In this document: positions 1-5,541 of the stretch, one piece after another | Layout of the letters: each line of letters begins with the position of its first letter | Numbering within the stretch: the first letter of the stretch is position 1 | Source of the DNA: Bacteroidota bacterium | GTDB taxonomy: Bacteria; Bacteroidota; Bacteroidia; Flavobacteriales; Weeksellaceae | Length of the DNA stretch: 6,262 bases | Assembly (NCBI GenBank): GCA_023420435.1 | Contig: JAEZWE010000125.1 | Span: 1 to 6,262 of the forward strand | Direction: 5' to 3' | Position numbers and translations under genes: made by a program | The notes under the pieces: model-generated | What the model was told of the DNA's origin: nothing | The model's input: only the letters and a program-made list of their open reading frames with translations | Database searches by the model: none

Positions 1-2714
1 GTCCAGCTCCAAGAAAAATGTACAGAGGGCAAAATTTCAATATGGAATTTGATGTTCGACAAGGTTTGGTTAGTTATTTTGCTCCGGATTTAATAATTCC
101 TCACGGTGCAAATATAAATGGTGCTTATGACGGAAATTCAAATAATTTAGTTCTAAATCTTGATGCTGCTGAACTGAAATATTATTTAACAAAAGAAAGA
201 GAAATTACAGATGCTGATAAAGCTTTAGCTGCATCAAATCCCGATTATAAATTGAATCCTCGTGATCTTATTTCTAGAGATAGCGCAATGGTAAGTAATG
301 TTGTTGTTAGAATTAATACTGCCAATTTGGAAGAGCAAATTTTTGCAAAAATTGATCGTGTAGAGTATAATAAAAACGTTTTTAAAGACGTCATCTTAAC
401 CGGAAGAAACGAAAATAAAAGCACCCTTCATTTAGCTGCCAATTTCCAACATGGAACTTTGGAAGAAGAAGTGGAAGAAAATTTGAAAAGTTATGCGATT
501 AACCTAAATCAAACCACCAATGCTGCCGGAGACTATATCGTAAGATTTGAACCCACAGAAGTAAAATTCAATGATGTAATCTGGAAAATAGATACCAGTG
601 CGGAAATTAATCATTCCATTACTTATAGGAAAAAAACCGCAGATTTTTTCATTCAAAATTTTAAAATTTATTCGGATGACAGCGAGCTTTTGGTGAAAAC
701 AGCCACATTCAAATCCGCAAAAGATTTTGAAGCGGATGCTGAGGTTAAAAATCTGCAAATAGGGAAACTCTTAGCAATGCAAAGCGGCGGAAATACCATG
801 GATATTGAAGGGATTGCAAATGGAACTTTCAATATCAAGATGAACAAAAGCAATTTGGAACCCATTATCGATTTGCAGGTGAATAATTTAACTATGAATA
901 ATGAAGACATGGGAGATATTGTAATTTCTGCAAAAAACAGTTCTACCCCTAATGTTTTTGATGTTCAGGCAAAAGTAGTTTCAGCGGGCATTATCGGAGA
1001 TAATAATTTGTTGGTTAATGGAACTATCAACAATAATACCTCTTCTCCAACAATTAATCTAAAAGCGGATATGGACGATTTCGATTTGAAATTTGCCAAT
1101 CAGTTTGTTGAAGGAGTTTTTAGTAATATGAGAGGAAAAGCCAATGGTGAATTAATCATTAATGGCACTTTAAAAGATTTGGATTACAGTGGCAATATTG
1201 CTTTGAAACAGTTTGGGTTGAAACTTAATTTTACGGGCGTTGATTATTCTTTTGATGACAATGTTATAAATCTTTCACGAGGTTTAGCGGTTTTAAATAA
1301 TATCGGGATAAAAGATGGAAGATCCAATTCCAGCGGAACAATTTCCGGGGCTATCCGTTTTGAAACCCTTTCATCAATGGCGGTTCAATTGGTTTTGAAT
1401 GCCAATAATTTAATGGTTTTGAACACCACACAAAAAGATTACGATCTTTTCTGGGGCAGAGTTTACGGACAAGGAGATTTGTATGTTTCCGGTCCGGTTT
1501 CCGGTTTAAGTATTGAAACCCCACAAGCGAATCCATTTAGGGCGCTTAACAACAGTACCTTTACTTTCAACAGTAATTCCACCTCTTCTGTGGAAGAATT
1601 CAAAATGTTAAGATTTTTGAAAGAAGATAAAGGTGGCGTCATTTCTTTAGAAGAGAAAAAACGTTCCGGTGCCAATATGAACCTCGATTTTAACTTGGCT
1701 TTAGATAAAGGTACCACCATTAATGTTTTGGTTGGTGATGGAATTGGCGATATTTCTGTTCGTGGAAATGCTGAAAATTTAAGTTTTAGAATGTCACGAC
1801 AAGGAGCAATCAGTATGAATGGAACTTATCTGGTGGATAACGGAACTTTTGTGTCGAAAGCTATTTTGAATCGTACTTTTCAAATTGTGAAAGGAAGTAA
1901 TATTCGTTGGGATGGTGATGCTATGGCTCCAGCTTTGGATATTACCGCAAATTATGTGAGAACCGTTTCCAATGCTGGAGATTATCTTAATGTTGGATAT
2001 TTACAACCAGTAAATGTTTTGTTGCAAACCAGAATTACCGAAACTTTGAATAAACCTAAAATTGAACTGGGCGTTTCGGCTATGGATGTTTCCAGTCAGG
2101 TAAAAGAAACTTTATCTGCAAAAATGAGTCAGGAAGACGAGAAAATTATGCAATTTGGTTCAGTTTTGTTGCTGAATAAATTTAACACTTCAAATTCTGC
2201 TTCATTCAACGTGGGAGCTATTGCTGAAGACTCTGGATACAGTATGCTTTTCAAACAATTGGGTTCTGTTTTAAATACGATTAGTAACGAATTTCAAATT
2301 GATTTAAATTATGTAAAAGGAGATGAAGCTTCTAATACTGGAGACCGAGCTAATGCCGGAGTTAGTTTTTCACTTTCTCCAAGAGTTACGGTAAAAACCG
2401 GTTTGGGAATTCCACTTTCCAGAGGAGCAGAAGCAACTAACGAAAAGCAACTGCTTTCCGGTGAAGGAACTGTAGAATATGACGCTTCCAAAAAAAATGA
2501 CGGAACTTTAATTTTAAGAGGATACTCAAAACCGATGAATATTGGGATGACCGGAGCTGGAACCAATGGATCTGCCAACCAAACGTATGGAGTAGGAGTA
2601 GTTTATACGAAAAGCTTTAATACCATCTTTAAAAGAAAGAAAAAAGATAAAAACGAGACATCCGAAAATTCAAATTCCACAAGAGATTCTATCAAAAATG
2701 ATTCTTTAAAATAA
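1..2714 (+). CDS. tamB: TamB-family translocation and assembly module protein, C-terminal part (5' partial)
   Basis: The frame is open from base 3 with no stop before the first ATG at 18, so the gene almost certainly starts upstream of the window; about 900 residues are visible, whereas Bacteroidetes TamB proteins are usually well over 1,000. The visible part is a long run of alternating hydrophobic/polar beta strands rich in Asn, Gly and Ser (for example LNLDA, IVISAKN, LLVNGTINN), as in AsmA/TamB beta-taco proteins. The last ~400 residues match the TamB (DUF490) domain in style: DLYVSGPVSG, INVLVGDGIGDISVRGNAE, MNGTYLVDNGTF, LNKPKIELGVS and then an EKIMQFGSVLLLNKF block. TamB is an inner-membrane-anchored periplasmic protein that works with TamA/TamL in moving lipids or outer-membrane proteins across the envelope; this role is family knowledge. 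After the last strands (YGVGVVYTKSFN) there is a basic and polar tail of about 30 residues (FKRKKKDKNET...). The next gene starts 125 bases on, with its own promoter. The family call is firm; the exact role in this organism is inferred. Confidence 0.88.
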   Translation, partial: PAPRKMYRGQNFNMEFDVRQGLVSYFAPDLIIPHGANINGAYDGNSNNLVLNLDAAELKYYLTKEREITDADKALAASNPDYKLNPRDLISRDSAMVSNVVVRINTANLEEQIFAKIDRVEYNKNVFKDVILTGRNENKSTLHLAANFQHGTLEEEVEENLKSYAINLNQTTNAAGDYIVRFEPTEVKFNDVIWKIDTSAEINHSITYRKKTADFFIQNFKIYSDDSELLVKTATFKSAKDFEADAEVKNLQIGKLLAMQSGGNTMDIEGIANGTFNIKMNKSNLEPIIDLQVNNLTMNNEDMGDIVISAKNSSTPNVFDVQAKVVSAGIIGDNNLLVNGTINNNTSSPTINLKADMDDFDLKFANQFVEGVFSNMRGKANGELIINGTLKDLDYSGNIALKQFGLKLNFTGVDYSFDDNVINLSRGLAVLNNIGIKDGRSNSSGTISGAIRFETLSSMAVQLVLNANNLMVLNTTQKDYDLFWGRVYGQGDLYVSGPVSGLSIETPQANPFRALNNSTFTFNSNSTSSVEEFKMLRFLKEDKGGVISLEEKKRSGANMNLDFNLALDKGTTINVLVGDGIGDISVRGNAENLSFRMSRQGAISMNGTYLVDNGTFVSKAILNRTFQIVKGSNIRWDGDAMAPALDITANYVRTVSNAGDYLNVGYLQPVNVLLQTRITETLNKPKIELGVSAMDVSSQVKETLSAKMSQEDEKIMQFGSVLLLNKFNTSNSASFNVGAIAEDSGYSMLFKQLGSVLNTISNEFQIDLNYVKGDEASNTGDRANAGVSFSLSPRVTVKTGLGIPLSRGAEATNEKQLLSGEGTVEYDASKKNDGTLILRGYSKPMNIGMTGAGTNGSANQTYGVGVVYTKSFNTIFKRKKKDKNETSENSNSTRDSIKNDSLK

Positions 2715-2740
2715 GAATTATTGAGTAAAACATAGGATTG

Positions 2741-2825
2741 CGTTAAAAATCGTTAATATTTTTAGAAAATTTTTCCATTTGATAATTTTTTGTAATTTTG
2801 CAAAAAATAAGTGAATTTTTTAACG
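2741..2825. repeat. 9-bp inverted repeat CGTTAAAAA / TTTTTAACG around the Lrp-family promoter
   Basis: CGTTAAAAA at 2741-2749 is repeated as its reverse complement TTTTTAACG at 2817-2825, and a further CGTTAA lies at 2751-2756. The arms flank the -7 element at 2793-2800. Lrp/AsnC proteins often bind repeated AT-rich sites around their own promoter, so these could be autoregulatory sites, but such short AT-rich matches can also arise by chance. Confidence 0.25.
2793..2800 (+). promoter_or_regulatory. -7 promoter element of the Lrp/AsnC-family gene
   Basis: TAATTTTG matches the Bacteroidetes sigma-70-type -7 consensus TAnnTTTG exactly and is followed by CA. No convincing TTG -33 element is seen 17-23 bases upstream. 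The leader to the ATG at 2840 would be about 33 bases. This element overlaps a TTG codon at 2798 that would otherwise lengthen the reading frame, and so argues for the downstream start. Confidence 0.6.
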
Positions 2826-2839
2826 AATTAATAATTGTA

Positions 2840-3310
2840 ATGAACTATCAACTGGACGATATAGATAAGAAAATTTTAGATTTCTTGGTTGAAAATACCA
2901 GAATGCCTTTTACAGAAATTGCTAAACAAATGGATGTGTCTGCAGGAACCATTCATGTAAGAGTAAAAAAAATGGAAGATGCAGGAATTATTTTGGGCTC
3001 TTCATTGAATATCGATTATGGTAAATTGGATTATCATTTTACCGCATTTATCGGTATTTTACTTACGAAGTCTAACAGAACGCAGGAAGTTTTGAAAGAA
3101 TTGGCGCAGATTCCAAACGTAGTAGAAGCCAGTGTAATTTCCGGGAAATATAATATTTTTTGTAAGGTAAGAGCTAAAAATACAGATGACGCAAAGAGAA
3201 TTATTTATATGATCGATGATATTCAAGATGTGATGAGAACGGAAAGTATGATTTCGATGGAAGAATATCTTAGTGATAAAAACCGTTTGATTGACGCTGT
3301 AAAAATCTAA
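2840..3310 (+). CDS. Lrp/AsnC-family transcriptional regulator
   Basis: This is a 156-residue protein, the usual length for the family. Residues 5-20 (LDDIDKKILDFLVENT) are the typical first helix; the helix-turn-helix spans about 24-43 (FTEIAKQMDVSAGTIHVRVK), followed by MEDAGII, which leads into the linker. Residues ~65-140 form the RAM effector-binding/oligomerisation domain, with the pattern VVEASVISGKYNIFCKVRAKN and a final strand around SMISMEEYL. Such proteins form octamers or dimers that sense amino acids or related small molecules and regulate metabolism; the ligand here cannot be read from the sequence. The frame runs back to a TTG at 2798, but that codon lies inside the -7 element and adds 14 residues not typical of the family, so the ATG at 2840 is chosen. 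It has its own promoter and is closed by a hairpin terminator, so it is probably monocistronic. Confidence 0.93.
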   Translation: MNYQLDDIDKKILDFLVENTRMPFTEIAKQMDVSAGTIHVRVKKMEDAGIILGSSLNIDYGKLDYHFTAFIGILLTKSNRTQEVLKELAQIPNVVEASVISGKYNIFCKVRAKNTDDAKRIIYMIDDIQDVMRTESMISMEEYLSDKNRLIDAVKI

Positions 3311-3332
3311 AAAAATCGACAATTATAAAACC

Positions 3333-3365
3333 AAAACTTATGAATAATCTTCATAAGTTTTTTTT
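3333..3365 (+). terminator. Rho-independent terminator after the Lrp/AsnC-family gene
   Basis: A perfect 12-bp stem (AAAACTTATGAA, 3333-3344, with TTCATAAGTTTT, 3350-3361) encloses the 5-base loop TAATC and runs into a T-tract (the stem's last Ts plus 3362-3365, then ATTTTT). It begins 22 bases after the stop codon. The T-tract merges with the putative -7 element of the next gene. Confidence 0.85.
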
Positions 3366-3372
3366 ATTTTTA
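3365..3372 (+). promoter_or_regulatory. Probable -7 promoter element of the small membrane protein gene
   Basis: TATTTTTA is one mismatch from TAnnTTTG and is followed by CAGC and then the ATG at 3378. If real, the transcript would start at or within a few bases of the start codon, giving a nearly leaderless mRNA. No -33 TTG is visible at the expected distance. A separate promoter is expected, because the terminator lies directly upstream. Confidence 0.4.
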
Positions 3373-3377
3373 CAGCT

Positions 3378-3755
3378 ATGGAAGAAAATTATTTTCAGGA
3401 CGAAACTTCAAAAAAAGGCATTGGTTTTTTTGTGGCATTAGCAGCGATGTTACTTTTTACATTTATGGGAATTGGGGTAGATGCGGATCAGTATTTGCAG
3501 CATTCGGAACTCAAAATTCCCCAATGGTATTTTTATATTATTTTTTCTGTAGATTTTTTTCTGCTCCTTTCTTTAGTATTCATTTTCTTTTATAAAAAGT
3601 GGGCGGTTTTTGTTTATCCTATTATGGCGGCGCTTCATTTTTATTTTCACATGTATTACCTCAATACGTTTTTGTATTCCGATGTTTTCAATTTGTTTCT
3701 TTTTTTCGGACTCGGATTGCTTTTTATTCTACCAAAATGGAGGTTTTTTGAGTGA
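3378..3755 (+). CDS. Small four-helix integral membrane protein, function unknown
   Basis: This is a 125-residue, strongly hydrophobic and Phe-rich protein. Four membrane segments are visible at about 14-34 (GIGFFVALAAMLLFTFMGIG), 50-72 (WYFYIIFSVDFFLLLSLVF...), 75-95 (WAVFVYPIMAALHFYFHMYY) and 103-119. The acidic N-terminal tail (EENYFQDE) and the lone KK/KW pairs at 12-13 and 73-75 favour an inner-membrane protein with both ends on the same side. There is no signal peptide cleavage site, no lipobox and no catalytic motif that I recognise; histidines H87 and H91 within segment 3 (HFYFH) are the only polar cluster in a helix. It lies between two independent transcription units, so context gives no function. 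The gene is convincing because the frame starts exactly after a terminator/promoter junction and has typical membrane-protein composition. Confidence 0.8.
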   Translation: MEENYFQDETSKKGIGFFVALAAMLLFTFMGIGVDADQYLQHSELKIPQWYFYIIFSVDFFLLLSLVFIFFYKKWAVFVYPIMAALHFYFHMYYLNTFLYSDVFNLFLFFGLGLLFILPKWRFFE

Positions 3756-3942
3756 AAATTATCTGGGATAGTATTTTAAAATGATCATTAATATTTGCTT
3801 CGTCATTCATATGATAAAGTACACTTTCTTTTGAAGACATAAAGTAATGAATGTCTGTAAAGTTGACTTCAATTGCTGAATAATTGCAGGATACTTGCTT
3901 ATTAAACCAATGCCTCCGGTTTCTAATATTTAACAGATAAAC
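3724..3942 (-). pseudogene. Startless minus-strand open frame, possibly a LytTR-domain remnant
   Basis: On the minus strand, 72 codons are open between an in-frame TGA (3943-3945) and a TAA (3724-3726). The translation contains IEVNFTDIHYFMSSKESVLYH followed by a FTQKTSILVE ending. This recalls the LytTR DNA-binding domain pattern of response regulators (a hydrophobic strand, then DIxYxxSxxxYVxxH, later FxRxHRSxxVN). There is no plausible start codon upstream of the conserved-looking part, only internal ATGs, and its 3' end overlaps the end of the small membrane protein gene. If it is coding-derived it is a broken remnant; it may equally be chance. Confidence 0.2.
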
Positions 3943-4065
3943 TCAATATTCCTTTTTTCCTACCATCGATTTATTCACCTTTTTCTTTAGATTTTATTCA
4001 TCATCAGGAATTATTTAGGCAGTTTTGTTTTCTTAATTTTGCAGACAGTATAAATAAAAAAAGTT
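3756..4065. other. Intergenic region without an intact gene
   Basis: This 310-base AT-rich stretch separates the membrane protein from the reductase gene. It contains a 10-bp palindrome AATGATCATT (3780-3789), the doubtful minus-strand remnant described separately, and the reductase promoter near its right end. I see no terminator with a T-tract after the membrane protein stop codon, and no RNA gene. Confidence 0.6.
4034..4041 (+). promoter_or_regulatory. -7 promoter element of the FabG-like reductase gene
   Basis: TAATTTTG is an exact match to TAnnTTTG and is followed by CAG, as at the Lrp-family promoter. The leader to the ATG at 4066 is about 20 bases and A-rich (AAATAAAAAAAGTT), as is usual in this phylum, with no Shine-Dalgarno sequence. 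A clear -33 element is not visible. Confidence 0.6.
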
Positions 4066-4779
4066 ATGAATTTAAAAGGTAAAAATGCACTGATTACAGG
4101 TGGTGGAAGAGGTCTTGGGAAAGCGGTTGCTATTGCTTTGGCAAATGAAGGCGTAAATATAGGAATTACGGGTAGAAATGAAGAACATCTAAAGTCTACC
4201 GTTGCAGAATTGAAGAAATTGGGGGTAAAAGCTGTGTATTCTGCTTTTAATGTAGAAGAAATGGCTCAAGTAGAGCAAGGAGTTGCTTCTATCGCTTCTC
4301 AATTGGGTGGAATAGACATTTTAATCAATAACGCTGGAGTAGGAGACTTTGGAAGCTTCGAAGATATGCCAGTAGAAACTTGGGAAAAAGTAATGAAGGT
4401 AAATCTTTTTGGGGTGTATTACGTAGCAAAAGCAACTTTGCCTTATTTGAAGCAAAATAAAGAAGGAGACATCGTAAATGTAGCGTCAACTGCTGGTCTT
4501 AAAGGAGGTCCGAATATGTCAGCGTATTGTGCTTCTAAAGCAGCGGTAATTTCGCTTTCTCAGTCTTTAATGGCAGAACTTAGAAAATTCAATATTCGTG
4601 TGATTACGTTAACTCCAAGTACCATTGCTACTGATATGAGTATAGAAGGTAAACTTACTGATGGAAACCCAGAAAAAGTGCTTCAACCAGAAGATTTCGC
4701 AGAATGGGTGAGAGATATTTTGAAAATGAACAGAAGAGCCATGATTGCTAGTGCTTCTATTTTCTCCACCAATCCATAA
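4066..4779 (+). CDS. Short-chain dehydrogenase/reductase, FabG-like 3-oxoacyl-ACP reductase
   Basis: This 237-residue protein is a complete classical SDR. The cofactor loop is TGGGRGLG (11-18), and Arg37 in TGRN directly after the second strand favours NADPH. NNAG (88-91) stabilises the fold. The catalytic tetrad is N113 (KVNLFG), S141 (VNVASTAG), Y154 and K158 (YCASK). The SAFNVEE stretch near 62 has Asn where many SDRs have Asp, as E. coli FabG does. Cytosolic FabG-type enzymes reduce 3-oxoacyl-ACP to 3-hydroxyacyl-ACP in fatty acid synthesis, but many paralogues of this size reduce other ketones. No acyl carrier protein or other fab gene is adjacent, so this is probably a paralogue and not the housekeeping FabG. 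It has its own promoter and terminator and therefore looks monocistronic. Family confidence is very high; substrate confidence is low. Confidence 0.95.
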   Translation: MNLKGKNALITGGGRGLGKAVAIALANEGVNIGITGRNEEHLKSTVAELKKLGVKAVYSAFNVEEMAQVEQGVASIASQLGGIDILINNAGVGDFGSFEDMPVETWEKVMKVNLFGVYYVAKATLPYLKQNKEGDIVNVASTAGLKGGPNMSAYCASKAAVISLSQSLMAELRKFNIRVITLTPSTIATDMSIEGKLTDGNPEKVLQPEDFAEWVRDILKMNRRAMIASASIFSTNP

Positions 4780-4799
4780 GAATTCCATCTACCATATTT

Positions 4800-4829
4800 A
4801 AAAAATCCATCAAGAGCGATGGATTTTTT
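4800..4829 (+). terminator. Rho-independent terminator after the FabG-like reductase gene
   Basis: A perfect 12-bp stem (AAAAAATCCATC, 4800-4811, with GATGGATTTTTT, 4818-4829) encloses the 6-base loop AAGAGC, and its 3' arm ends in six Ts. It starts 20 bases after the stop codon. The ATG at 4819 that could lengthen the next gene lies inside the 3' arm. Confidence 0.85.
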
Positions 4830-4842
4830 GGTTTCAATAGAT

Positions 4843-4850
4843 TACATTTG
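4843..4850 (+). promoter_or_regulatory. -7 promoter element of the Crp/Fnr-family gene
   Basis: TACATTTG matches TAnnTTTG exactly and lies 13 bases after the reductase terminator. No TTG -33 element is found at 17-23 bases. The leader to the ATG at 4879 would be about 22-25 bases. Confidence 0.5.
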
Positions 4851-4854
4851 GAGT

Positions 4855-4871
4855 CAACAATTCTTTTGTTG
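4855..4871. repeat. Short inverted repeat CAACAA-N5-TTGTTG in the Crp-family leader
   Basis: CAACAA (4855-4860) and TTGTTG (4866-4871) are perfect inverted arms around TTCTT. They lie between the -7 element and the start codon at 4879. The repeat could act as an operator or a small leader hairpin, but with 6-bp arms it is only suggestive. Confidence 0.3.
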
Positions 4872-4878
4872 GCAATTT

Positions 4879-5442
4879 ATGAGTGAGATTTTAAGACGTC
4901 AAATTGAGAAAATTACACCATTAACTGACCAGGATTTCGAGTATATTCTGTCTCATTTTACCTTGAAAAAATTTAAAAAGCATCAGATTTTAATTCAAGA
5001 AGGAGATACCGTACAAAATGATTATTTTGTGATGAATGGTTTGTTAAAAGCATCTTACCTGAATAAAGAAGGGAAAGAGCACATCATGCAATTTGCAATG
5101 GAAGATTGGTGGATTACCGATTATCAGGCGTATTTTAATCAAACGGAAGCTACTTTTTCCATTGATGCATTAGAATCTACCGAAGTACTTACTTTGTCTC
5201 TCTATAACCGAGAAAAACTCTGTGCAGATATGCATAAAATAGAACATTTTTTCAGGAAAAAGTCTAATAATGGTTACATCGCGCTCCAAAGAAGAATTTT
5301 GTCTCTGCTGAATAGCAATGCCAAAGAACGCTACGAACAATTTATTTCTCAATATCCCACACTTTTACAACGATTGCCCAAAACATTAATCGCTTCATAT
5401 CTAGGTGTTTCCAGAGAAACTTTGAGTCGGCTTTCGGTGTAA
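4879..5442 (+). CDS. Crp/Fnr-family transcriptional regulator
   Basis: This is a 187-residue protein when started at the ATG at 4879 (MSEILRRQIEK). The longer frame from 4819 starts inside the upstream terminator stem and upstream of the promoter, so it is rejected. Residues ~5-115 form the cyclic-nucleotide-binding-like beta-roll (FKKHQILIQEGDTVQNDYFVMNG...). The usual GE...RS cAMP-phosphate cassette is not visible; its place is taken by ITDYQAYFNQTEATFS, so cAMP binding is not supported. There is only one cysteine, so an FNR-type iron-sulfur cluster is unlikely. A central helix (~120-150) leads to the winged helix, with LPKTLIASYLGVSRETLSRL (166-185). The recognition helix carries R179, E180 and R184, matching the E. 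coli CRP triad Arg180/Glu181/Arg185, and also the E-x-x-S-R pattern of FNR. The protein ends soon afterwards (SRLSV), slightly shorter than I would expect. Crp-like boxes follow its stop codon, pointing to control of the downstream gene. Confidence 0.9.
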   Translation: MSEILRRQIEKITPLTDQDFEYILSHFTLKKFKKHQILIQEGDTVQNDYFVMNGLLKASYLNKEGKEHIMQFAMEDWWITDYQAYFNQTEATFSIDALESTEVLTLSLYNREKLCADMHKIEHFFRKKSNNGYIALQRRILSLLNSNAKERYEQFISQYPTLLQRLPKTLIASYLGVSRETLSRLSV

Positions 5443-5458
5443 TGTGATGTAGGTCACT
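5443..5458. promoter_or_regulatory. Crp-like operator, upstream box (TGTGA-N6-TCACT)
   Basis: TGTGATGTAGGTCACT begins directly after the Crp-family stop codon. It contains the perfect palindrome GTGA-N6-TCAC and differs from the E. coli CRP consensus TGTGA-N6-TCACA in one base. Its centre is about 64 bases upstream of the expected transcription start of the DJ-1 gene, a class I-like position. Binding by the neighbouring regulator is inferred. Confidence 0.55.
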
Positions 5459-5465
5459 TAAAAGT

Positions 5466-5481
5466 TGTGATGTATGTCCTG
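5466..5481. promoter_or_regulatory. Crp-like operator, promoter-proximal box (weaker copy)
   Basis: TGTGATGTATGTCCTG repeats the upstream box 23 bases later, with the left half identical and the right half degenerate (TCCTG). Its centre (about 5473.5) is close to -41.5 from a transcription start near 5515, the classic class II activator position next to the -33 element. The transcription start is estimated, not measured. Confidence 0.45.
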
Positions 5482-5510
5482 TTGTTTGTGGGGAGCTGCA
5501 TTTACCTTTG
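5482..5510 (+). promoter_or_regulatory. Promoter of the DJ-1/PfpI gene (-33 TTG, -7 TACCTTTG)
   Basis: TTG at 5482-5484 and TACCTTTG at 5503-5510 are separated by 18 bases, within the usual Bacteroidetes spacing. It is the only promoter in the window with both elements. The -7 element is followed by CA, as at other promoters here. The leader to the ATG at 5542 would be about 25 bases and ends in an A-rich stretch. Confidence 0.65.
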
Positions 5511-5541
5511 CACTATCAAATCATTAAAAATCAATAGTAAA

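Noticed and set aside
504..2578. Several minus-strand open frames of 80-90 codons opposite the TamB gene
   Set aside because: They are antisense shadows of a strongly supported coding frame and lack recognisable domains or start signals.
2744..2764. TAAAAAT-N7-ATTTTTA hairpin after the TamB gene as a terminator
   Set aside because: The 7-bp stem is entirely A/T with a 7-base loop and no following T-tract, which is too weak to call a terminator in AT-rich DNA.
2798..2839. TTG start giving a 170-residue Lrp-family protein
   Set aside because: The TTG is part of the -7 element TAATTTTG, so it would not be in the mRNA, and the 14 extra residues do not fit the family's N-terminus.
3780..3789. 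10-bp palindrome AATGATCATT as an operator
   Set aside because: It lies just after a stop codon and far from any promoter, and short AT-rich palindromes are common by chance.
4819..4878. ATG start giving a 207-residue Crp-family protein
   Set aside because: This ATG is inside the 3' arm of the preceding gene's terminator and upstream of the TACATTTG promoter element; the ATG at 4879 gives a normal-length protein.
5170..5352. 60-codon minus-strand frame opposite the Crp-family gene
   Set aside because: It is antisense to a well-supported gene and has no recognisable motif or promoter.
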